A stretch of DNA of 11,841 nucleotides from Burkholderia sp. (GTDB lineage Bacteria > Pseudomonadota > Gammaproteobacteria > Burkholderiales > Burkholderiaceae): the NCBI GenBank assembly GCA_030151225.1, contig JASLEG010000021.1:1-11841 (forward strand), read 5' to 3'. Below are positions 1 to 5,496 of this stretch, piece by piece. The position numbers and the translations under genes were made by a program. The notes beneath the pieces were generated by a model that saw only the letters and a list, made by a program, of their open reading frames with translations, made no database searches and was not told where the DNA came from. How positions within the stretch are numbered: position 1 is the first letter of the stretch; the number at the start of each line of letters is the position of its first letter.

Positions 1-77
1 CGACCAAAGTTGAGCAAGTCGTTACCCATGCGCGGCAGGCAGGGCATCCGCTGCAGTGCGTGATGGAGGAAGCATGA
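1..77 (+). CDS. clpS: ClpS, C-terminal end only (ATP-dependent Clp protease adaptor)
   Basis: Partial gene cut by the left edge of the window; whole codons begin at base 3. The 24 visible residues read TKVEQVVTHARQAGHPLQCV followed by MEEA and a TGA stop at 75-77. This matches the end of the ClpS fold, where a conserved G-H-P-L-x-C segment lies near the C-terminus (E. coli ClpS ends similarly). ClpS binds the N-domain of ClpA and delivers N-degron substrates to ClpAP in the cytoplasm. The stop overlaps the clpA start as ATGA (74-77). The codons for the last residues also carry the clpA ribosome binding site, so the two genes are almost certainly translated together. The identity rests on 24 residues plus the position next to clpA. 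Confidence 0.88.
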   Translation, partial: TKVEQVVTHARQAGHPLQCVMEEA

Positions 78-2371
78 TTGCCCAGGAATTGGAAGTCAGC
101 CTGCACATGGCGTTCATGGAAGCGCGCCAGGCGCGGCACGAATTCATTACGGTCGAACACCTGCTGCTCGCGTTGCTCGACAACCCGACAGCCGCCGAGG
201 TGTTGCGAGCGTGCGCGGCGAACATCGAGGACCTGCGCCAGAACCTGCGCAACTTCATCCATGACAACACGCCCACGGTGCCGGGCACCGAAGACGTCGA
301 CACCCAGCCGACGCTCGGTTTCCAGCGCGTGATTCAGCGCGCGATCATGCATGTGCAGTCCACCTCGAACGGCAAGAAGGAAGTGACGGGCGCGAACGTG
401 CTCGTGGCGATCTTCGGCGAGAAGGATTCGCATGCCGTCTACTACCTGCAACAGCAGGGCGTGACGCGCCTCGACGTCGTCAATTTCATTTCGCACGGTA
501 TCGCGAAAACCGGCAATGCCGATGCGTCGAAGGCCGGCGAGGGCACGCCCGAGTCGGAAGACCCGAACGCGCAGAAGGAAACGCCGCTCGCGCAGTTCAC
601 CCAGAATCTCAATCAGGCAGCGAAGGACGGTCGCATCGATCCGCTCATCGGTCGCGAGACCGAGGTCGAGCGCGTGGTGCAGGTGCTGTGCCGCCGCCGC
701 AAGAACAACCCGCTGCTGGTCGGCGAGGCCGGGGTCGGCAAGACGGCGATCGCCGAGGGCCTGGCCTGGCGCATCACGCGCGGCGAGGTGCCGGACATCC
801 TCGCGAACGCGCAGGTGTTCTCGCTCGACATGGGCGCGTTGCTGGCAGGCACCAAGTATCGCGGCGACTTCGAGCAGCGTCTGAAGACGGTGCTCAAGGA
901 GCTCAAGGAGCGCCCGCACGCGATCCTGTTCATCGACGAGATCCACACGCTGATCGGCGCGGGTGCCGCATCGGGCGGCACGCTCGATGCGTCCAACCTG
1001 CTCAAGCCGGCGCTGTCGTCGGGCAACCTCAAGTGCATCGGCGCGACCACCTTCACCGAGTATCGCGGCATCTTCGAGAAGGATGCGGCGCTCTCGCGGC
1101 GCTTCCAGAAGGTCGACGTGAACGAGCCGTCGGTCGAGCAGACCGTGGCGATCCTGCGCGGGCTCAAGTCGCGCTTCGAGGAACACCACGGCGTGAAGTA
1201 TTCGTCGGGTGCGCTGTCGGCCGCGGCCGAGCTGTCGGCCCGCTTCATCACCGATCGCCATCTGCCGGACAAGGCGATCGACGTGATCGACGAAGCCGGC
1301 GCGGCGCAACGCATCCTGCCGAAGTCGAAGCAGAAGAAGACCATCGGCAAGTCGGAAATCGAGGAAATCATCTCGAAGATCGCGCGCGTCCCGCCGCAAA
1401 GCGTGTCGCAGGACGATCGCAGCAAGTTGCAGACGCTCGATCGCGATCTGAAGAGCGTGGTGTTCGGCCAGGATCCGGCGATCGACGCGCTCGCTGCCGC
1501 CATCAAGATGGCGCGCGCGGGCCTCGGCAAGCTCGACAAGCCGATCGGCGCGTTCCTGTTCTCGGGCCCGACCGGCGTCGGCAAGACCGAAGTGGCGCGT
1601 CAGCTCGCGTTCACGCTCGGCATCGAGCTGATCCGCTTCGACATGTCCGAGTACATGGAGCGTCACGCGGTGAGCCGGCTGATCGGCGCGCCGCCGGGCT
1701 ACGTCGGTTTCGACCAGGGCGGCCTGCTGACCGAGGCCGTCACGAAGAAGCCGCACTGCGTGCTGCTGCTCGACGAAATCGAGAAGGCGCATCCGGACAT
1801 CTTCAACGTGCTGCTGCAGGTGATGGACCACGGCACGCTGACCGACAACAACGGTCGCAAGGCGGATTTCCGCAACGTCATCATCATCATGACGACGAAC
1901 GCGGGTGCCGAGTCGATGCAGAAGGCCACGATCGGCTTCACGACGCGGCGCGAGGTGGGCGACGAAATGGGCGAGATCAAGCGCCTGTTCACGCCGGAAT
2001 TCCGCAACCGTCTCGATTCGACGATCAGCTTCCGTCCGCTCGATGAGGAAATCATCATGCGGGTGGTGGACAAGTTCCTGATCCAGCTCGAGGATCAGCT
2101 GCACGAGAAGAAGGTGGATGCGCTGTTCACCGACGCGCTGCGCAAGTATCTGGCGAAGAACGGCTTCGATCCGCTGATGGGCGCGCGACCGATGCAGCGT
2201 CTGATCCAGGACACGATCCGCCGTGCGCTGGCCGACGAACTGCTGTTCGGCAAGCTCGTCAGTGGCGGCCGCGTCACGGTCGACGTGGACGAGAAGGAAA
2301 CCGTCCAGCTCTCGTTCGACAATTCGGCCGAGCCGCCGAAGCCGAGCGAGGAAACGGTCGAGGTCGAATGA
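74..2371 (+). CDS. clpA: ClpA, ATP-dependent Clp protease ATP-binding subunit
   Basis: 765-residue Hsp100/AAA+ unfoldase that feeds substrates into the ClpP peptidase in the cytoplasm. Residues 1-142 form the Clp N-domain that receives ClpS. An acidic linker runs from about 143 to 170. The first ATPase module has Walker A GEAGVGKT at 217-224 and Walker B ILFIDE at 284-289. The second has GPTGVGKT at 498-505 and VLLLDE at 563-568. The modules follow each other without the long coiled coil of ClpB, and an IGF loop at 620-622 sits where ClpA and ClpX contact ClpP; both argue for ClpA over ClpB. The ATG at 74 is preferred over the in-frame GTG at 56 because GGAGGA (65-70) lies just before it, it overlaps the clpS stop, and MIAQELE is the usual family start. 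E. coli ClpA has 758 residues. The C-terminal tail, about 750-765, is acidic. Confidence 0.97.
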   Translation: MIAQELEVSLHMAFMEARQARHEFITVEHLLLALLDNPTAAEVLRACAANIEDLRQNLRNFIHDNTPTVPGTEDVDTQPTLGFQRVIQRAIMHVQSTSNGKKEVTGANVLVAIFGEKDSHAVYYLQQQGVTRLDVVNFISHGIAKTGNADASKAGEGTPESEDPNAQKETPLAQFTQNLNQAAKDGRIDPLIGRETEVERVVQVLCRRRKNNPLLVGEAGVGKTAIAEGLAWRITRGEVPDILANAQVFSLDMGALLAGTKYRGDFEQRLKTVLKELKERPHAILFIDEIHTLIGAGAASGGTLDASNLLKPALSSGNLKCIGATTFTEYRGIFEKDAALSRRFQKVDVNEPSVEQTVAILRGLKSRFEEHHGVKYSSGALSAAAELSARFITDRHLPDKAIDVIDEAGAAQRILPKSKQKKTIGKSEIEEIISKIARVPPQSVSQDDRSKLQTLDRDLKSVVFGQDPAIDALAAAIKMARAGLGKLDKPIGAFLFSGPTGVGKTEVARQLAFTLGIELIRFDMSEYMERHAVSRLIGAPPGYVGFDQGGLLTEAVTKKPHCVLLLDEIEKAHPDIFNVLLQVMDHGTLTDNNGRKADFRNVIIIMTTNAGAESMQKATIGFTTRREVGDEMGEIKRLFTPEFRNRLDSTISFRPLDEEIIMRVVDKFLIQLEDQLHEKKVDALFTDALRKYLAKNGFDPLMGARPMQRLIQDTIRRALADELLFGKLVSGGRVTVDVDEKETVQLSFDNSAEPPKPSEETVEVE

Positions 2372-2390
2372 CACGCGGCAATGCGTGATG

Positions 2391-2430
2391 AAAAGGCGGC
2401 GCGGGATGATTCCCGCGCCGTTTTGCTTTG
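2391..2430 (+). terminator. Rho-independent terminator after clpA, probably bidirectional
   Basis: A perfect 10-bp stem (CGGCGCGGGA at 2397-2406 with TCCCGCGCCG at 2411-2420) closes a four-base loop and is followed by TTTTGCTTT. It begins 25 bases after the clpA stop. On the minus strand the same stem is followed by CCTTTTC (bases 2396-2390), so it could also stop transcripts arriving from the dut side. Stem, loop and T-tracts are read directly; activity in the minus direction is inferred. Confidence 0.9.
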
Positions 2431-2564
2431 TCTGATGAACGAGAGCGCGCGCCGTCGAACGGCGCCGAGGTAGCCGGCGATCAGTCCGCTGCAGAGAACG
2501 ACACGCCAGGATCGCGCTCGCGACGAGCGATGCGCGGCATGAGAGACCAACGGGGCAAGCGGTA

Positions 2565-3197
2565 ATGATGTTGACGAAGATGTGCCTGCTGCTGGCGTGG
2601 CCGGCGGCATGTCTGGCGCATGCGGGTGGGCCCCCGCGCGAGGCGCCGGGGCTGGCGGAGGTGACGGCCGGCGATGCGCGTTTCGCGACGCGCGTGGCGC
2701 TGCCCGGCAGCGGTGACCTGCGTTTCGCGACGGCCGGCGCGCGGGCCCTGCCGCAGGGCGCCAGCGTGATCGTCGGCGCGGGGCGCGACGGCGACGTGCG
2801 CAGCCTGGGCCGGCTGCATGCCACCTATGTGGATGGTGCCGGTATCGCCTGGAGCGGCTGGCTCGACCGCCGCGCGTTGCGCCAGGTCAGCACGCGCCAC
2901 GTGCCGACCGCATGGGATGGCCACTGGCGCAGCAGCGCCGGCGCGCGCGACCTGACGATCTCGCAGGGCAGCGTCAGCTATTCCTATCGCAGTGAAAAGA
3001 CGCCGGGCGCACGCACCGGGCTGCTGCTCAAGCTCAGCGAGATCGCGCCGGACGAGGCGCGCATGTGGCGCGCCGAATCGGCCGGCGGCACCTGCGAGCT
3101 CGATGCGCGCCGGCTCGGCCGCTATCTCGTGATCGCCTCGCGCGACTGCCAGACGGCCGGCGCGAACCCCGACGCCGTGCTGCGTCGCGTGCGCTGA
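2565..3197 (+). CDS. Hypothetical exported protein, two-domain, function unknown
   Basis: 210-residue protein I do not recognise. The N-terminus looks like a Sec signal peptide: a lysine at 5, a hydrophobic run at about 6-18, and an AHA-GG cleavage site after residue 20. A cysteine at 16 follows PAA, which is a poor lipobox, so a soluble periplasmic or secreted protein is more likely than a lipoprotein. Residues about 30-106 end in AWSGWL plus a basic stretch, which loosely resembles the last strands of SH3-like modules. Residues about 115-200 begin WDGHWR, look rich in beta strands, and hold the only two mature cysteines (177 and 195), a likely disulfide. Two ATG codons occur in tandem at 2565 and 2568 with no strong ribosome binding site. 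I see no clear promoter in 2431-2564. The gene converges on dut with 9 bases between stop codons. It is surely coding by its signal peptide and composition; its role is unknown. Confidence 0.78.
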   Translation: MMLTKMCLLLAWPAACLAHAGGPPREAPGLAEVTAGDARFATRVALPGSGDLRFATAGARALPQGASVIVGAGRDGDVRSLGRLHATYVDGAGIAWSGWLDRRALRQVSTRHVPTAWDGHWRSSAGARDLTISQGSVSYSYRSEKTPGARTGLLLKLSEIAPDEARMWRAESAGGTCELDARRLGRYLVIASRDCQTAGANPDAVLRRVR

Positions 3198-3206
3198 CGG
3201 GCCGGC

Positions 3207-3653
3207 TTACTGGCGGCCGGTGCTGCCGAAGCCGCCTTCGCCGCGCTCGCTCTGCGCGAAATCGTCGACGATGTTGAAGCTCGCCTGCACCACCGGCACG
3301 ATCACGAGTTGCGCGAGCCGCTCGAACGGGTTCAGCACGAACTCGGTCTGGCCGCGGTTCCAGGTCGACACCATCAGCTGCCCCTGGTAATCCGAATCGA
3401 TCAGCCCCACCAGATTGCCGAGCACGATGCCGTGCTTGTGGCCGAGGCCCGAGCGCGGCAGGATCAGCGCGGCGTGGCCGGGATCGGCCACGTGGATCGC
3501 GAGGCCGGTCGGCACCAGGGTGGTCTCGCCCGGCTTCAGCGTGACGGGCGCGTCGAGGCAGGCGCGCAGGTCGAGGCCGGCGCTGCCCGGCGTGGCGTAG
3601 TTCGGCAGGTACTCGCGCATGCGCGCGTCGAGGATCTTCAGGTCGAGTTTCAT
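3207..3653 (-). CDS. dut: Deoxyuridine 5'-triphosphate nucleotidohydrolase (dUTPase)
   Basis: 148-residue trimeric-type dUTPase, which hydrolyses dUTP to dUMP and pyrophosphate. This keeps uracil out of DNA and supplies dUMP for thymidylate synthesis. All five family motifs are present in order: PGSAGLDLRA (22-31), PRSGLGHKHG (66-75), GLIDSDYQGQ (83-92, with the catalytic-region aspartates 86 and 88), ERLAQLVI (111-118), and the C-terminal arm RGEGGFGSTG (137-146) that closes over the active site. Length is normal for the family (E. coli about 151). The start is MKLDLK at 3653; a longer frame upstream runs through coaBC in the wrong frame and has no homologous character. It lies 41 bases downstream of coaBC in the same direction and is the last gene of the run. 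The ribosome binding site is weak, so it may depend on translation of coaBC. Confidence 0.97.
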   Translation of the reverse strand: MKLDLKILDARMREYLPNYATPGSAGLDLRACLDAPVTLKPGETTLVPTGLAIHVADPGHAALILPRSGLGHKHGIVLGNLVGLIDSDYQGQLMVSTWNRGQTEFVLNPFERLAQLVIVPVVQASFNIVDDFAQSERGEGGFGSTGRQ

Positions 3654-3694
3654 GCTGCGAAGCTTCGGTAAGAGGCGTGAAAGGGATGCCGGGC

Positions 3695-4906
3695 TCAGAT
3701 CAGCCGCGTGTCGGGCAGGCGTTGCGCGATGGCCTCGATCAGCGTGTGCGCGAGCGTGGCCTTGGCCGCGCGCGGCAGGCGCGTCGCGCCGCTCGCCTCG
3801 AACAGCACCACCTCGTTGTCGTCCAGGCCGAAAGTGAGCGGGCCGAGATTGCCGATCAGGAGCGGCACCTGCTTGCGGCGGCGCTTTTCCTCGCCGTGCA
3901 CTTCCAGATCGCCGCTCTCGGCCGCGAAGCCGACACAATACGGCGCATCGGGCAGCGCGGCCACGCTGGCGAGGATGTCGGGATTCTCGACGAACTCGAG
4001 CACCGGCATCGTCCGCTCGGCCGTCTTCTTGATCTTGTGCTCGGCCGGGTGCGCCACGCGCCAGTCGGCCACCGCGGCCACCGCGATGAACAGGTCCGCG
4101 TCGTGCACGGCGTGCATCACCGCGTCGTGCATCTGCTGCGCGGTCTGCACGTCCTGACGCACCACGCCCCAGGGCGTGGCGAGCTGCACCGGGCCGGCCA
4201 CCAGATGCACGTCGGCGCCGGCCTGCTGGGCGGCGCGCGCCAGCGCGAAGCCCATCTTGCCGCTCGAGCGGTTGGTGAGCCCGCGCACCGGGTCCAGCGG
4301 CTCGAAGGTCGGGCCGGCCGTGATCAGCACGCGCTTGTGATCGAGCAGTTTCGGGCGGAAATGCGAGACGATCGCTTCGTAGATCGCCTCGGGCTCCAGC
4401 ATGCGGCCGTCGCCCACTTCGCCGCAGGCTTGCGCGCCCGAATCGGGGCCGAGCACGGCCACGCCGTCGGCGCGCAACTGCGCGGCATTGCGCTGGGTGG
4501 CCGGGTTCTGCCACATCTGGCGATTCATGGCCGGCACCACCAGCAGCGGGCAGTCGCGCGCGATGCACAGCGTGGAGAGCAGGTCGTCGGCGAAGCCGTG
4601 CGCGAGCTTGGCGATGAAATCGGTGGAGGCAGGCGCGATCACGATCGCGTCGGCCTCGCGCGACAGATCGATGTGCGCCATGTTGTTGTCGACGCGCGCG
4701 TCCCACTGGCTCGTGTAGACGGGCCGCCCCGACAGCGCCTGCATGGTGACCGGCGTGATGAACTGCGTGGCCGCCTCGGTCATCGCGACCTGCACGGTCG
4801 CGCCGGCCTTGGTGAGCAGGCGCGTGAGCTCGGCGATCTTGTAGCAGGCGATGCCGCCGCTCAGGCCGAGCACGAGATGTTTTCCTGCGAGTTCCTGATG
4901 TTCCAA
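3695..4906 (-). CDS. coaBC: Bifunctional PPC decarboxylase / phosphopantothenate-cysteine ligase
   Basis: 403-residue fusion enzyme (also called Dfp) performing two successive steps of coenzyme A synthesis. The CoaB half joins cysteine to 4'-phosphopantothenate using CTP; the CoaC half decarboxylates the product with FMN. The N-terminal flavoprotein half shows GLSGGIACYK (14-23), the catalytic histidine in MAHIDL (His78), the PAMN motif (Asn128) and a cysteine in ACGEVGDGRM (Cys161). The CoaB half begins near 190, with ITAGPTFEPLDPVRG (195-209), NRSSGKMG (212-219), AVAAVADW (275-282) and KIKK (291-294). Its FMN need links it to ribF in the same run. The start is TTG at 4904-4906, backed by GGAGGT immediately upstream; no in-frame ATG or GTG occurs in the upstream stretch, and the first internal ATG (residue 42) would cut into the flavin-binding fold. 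Confidence 0.97.
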   Translation of the reverse strand: MEHQELAGKHLVLGLSGGIACYKIAELTRLLTKAGATVQVAMTEAATQFITPVTMQALSGRPVYTSQWDARVDNNMAHIDLSREADAIVIAPASTDFIAKLAHGFADDLLSTLCIARDCPLLVVPAMNRQMWQNPATQRNAAQLRADGVAVLGPDSGAQACGEVGDGRMLEPEAIYEAIVSHFRPKLLDHKRVLITAGPTFEPLDPVRGLTNRSSGKMGFALARAAQQAGADVHLVAGPVQLATPWGVVRQDVQTAQQMHDAVMHAVHDADLFIAVAAVADWRVAHPAEHKIKKTAERTMPVLEFVENPDILASVAALPDAPYCVGFAAESGDLEVHGEEKRRRKQVPLLIGNLGPLTFGLDDNEVVLFEASGATRLPRAAKATLAHTLIEAIAQRLPDTRLI

Positions 4907-4910
4907 CTGG

Positions 4911-4916
4911 ACCTCC
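4911..4916 (-). promoter_or_regulatory. Ribosome binding site that fixes the coaBC TTG start
   Basis: On the minus strand this reads GGAGGT, four bases before the TTG codon. It is the strongest Shine-Dalgarno match in the five-gene run; ribF, ileS and dut have poor ones. It is the main reason to accept TTG as the initiator. Confidence 0.8.
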
Positions 4917-4927
4917 GCGAATGAAAC

Positions 4928-4952
4928 GGGCCGGCGCCTGTCGGCCCGGCCC
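4928..4952 (-). terminator. Hairpin between lspA and coaBC, terminator- or attenuator-like
   Basis: On the minus strand GGGCCGG (from 4946-4952) pairs with CCGGCCC (from 4928-4934). Inside it GCC pairs with GGC around a GACA loop, leaving one bulged base at 4935: about 10 bp in total. GTTTCATTC follows, a short and interrupted T-tract. It lies in the 84 bases between lspA and coaBC and ends 11 bases before the coaBC ribosome binding site. It may reduce read-through into coaBC-dut or act in the leader of a local transcript. A weak -10-like TAAATT lies just upstream on the same strand (4956-4961). The structure is visible; the function is inferred. Confidence 0.45.
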
Positions 4953-4990
4953 TGTAATTTACCGCGTCTTGCCGTGGCGGCGAGGCTGGC

Positions 4991-5494
4991 TCAGCGCGTG
5001 CCGCGCACGCGGCGCAGCTCGTCGTAGATCAGCAGGATCGCGCCGATCGTGATTGCCGAATCGGCCAGGTTGAACGCCGGCCAGTGCCATGTGCTCACGT
5101 GGAAGTCGAGAAAGTCGATCACGTGGCCGTACATCAGGCGGTCGATCACGTTGCCGAGCGCGCCGCCGAGGATCAGCGCGAGCGACAGGCTGAACAGGCG
5201 CTGATGGCCGTGGCGCCTGAGCAGGTAGCAGATCACCAGCGTCGCGGCTACGCCGAGCGCCGTGAAGGCCCAGCGCTGCCAGCCGCTCGCGGCCGACAGG
5301 AAGCCGAACGCGGCGCCGCGGTTGTACACCAGCACGAGGTTGAAGAAGCCCGTCAGCACGTGCTGCGAGCCGTACGCGAAGGTCTTCAGGACCGCGATCT
5401 TGGACAGTTGATCGAACAGGATCACGATCAGCGAAATGCCGAGCCACGGCGCCAGCGCGCCGCTCGTGGATTTCGACAGGGTTTTCGTCGCCAT
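4991..5494 (-). CDS. lspA: Lipoprotein signal peptidase (signal peptidase II)
   Basis: 167-residue inner-membrane aspartyl peptidase that cuts the signal peptide of diacylglyceryl-modified prolipoproteins just before the lipidated cysteine; it is the target of globomycin. Hydrophobic segments lie near residues 14-34, 72-92, 99-116 and 140-158, giving the expected four membrane spans. The family motifs are VYNRGAAFG (56-64), GNVIDR (114-119), VIDFLDFH (125-132) and FNLADSAI (141-148). By family alignment the catalytic pair should be Asp127 and Asp145. The ATG is two bases after the ileS stop, so it is probably translated by coupling; a GGAG lies 12 bases upstream, inside ileS. The ileS-lspA pairing is conserved in many proteobacteria. 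In E. coli fkpB and ispH follow, but here coaBC does. Confidence 0.97.
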   Translation of the reverse strand: MATKTLSKSTSGALAPWLGISLIVILFDQLSKIAVLKTFAYGSQHVLTGFFNLVLVYNRGAAFGFLSAASGWQRWAFTALGVAATLVICYLLRRHGHQRLFSLSLALILGGALGNVIDRLMYGHVIDFLDFHVSTWHWPAFNLADSAITIGAILLIYDELRRVRGTR

Positions 5495-5496
5495 GT

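Noticed and set aside
74..2371. ClpB as an alternative identity for the AAA+ protein
   Set aside because: There is no long middle coiled coil between the ATPase modules, the length is 765 rather than about 860, a ClpP-contact IGF loop is present, and clpS is immediately upstream.
2449..2465. A 7-bp hairpin (GCGCCGT with ACGGCGC) just after the clpA terminator
   Set aside because: No T-tract on either side and such GC stems are common by chance here; I could not tie it to a function.
3201..3221. Possible terminator between the exported-protein gene and dut (CCGGC with GCCGG)
   Set aside because: Only a 5-bp stem and no T-tract on either strand.
3207..4706. A dut frame extended upstream to about 499 codons
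   Set aside because: Only the last 148 residues are dUTPase. The rest is an out-of-frame reading of coaBC, rich in Arg, Ala and Gly.
3677..4924. A 415-codon plus-strand frame opposite coaBC
   Set aside because: It is in codon register with coaBC and is explained by the same avoidance of TTA, CTA and TCA. No motif, and no ribosome binding site of note.
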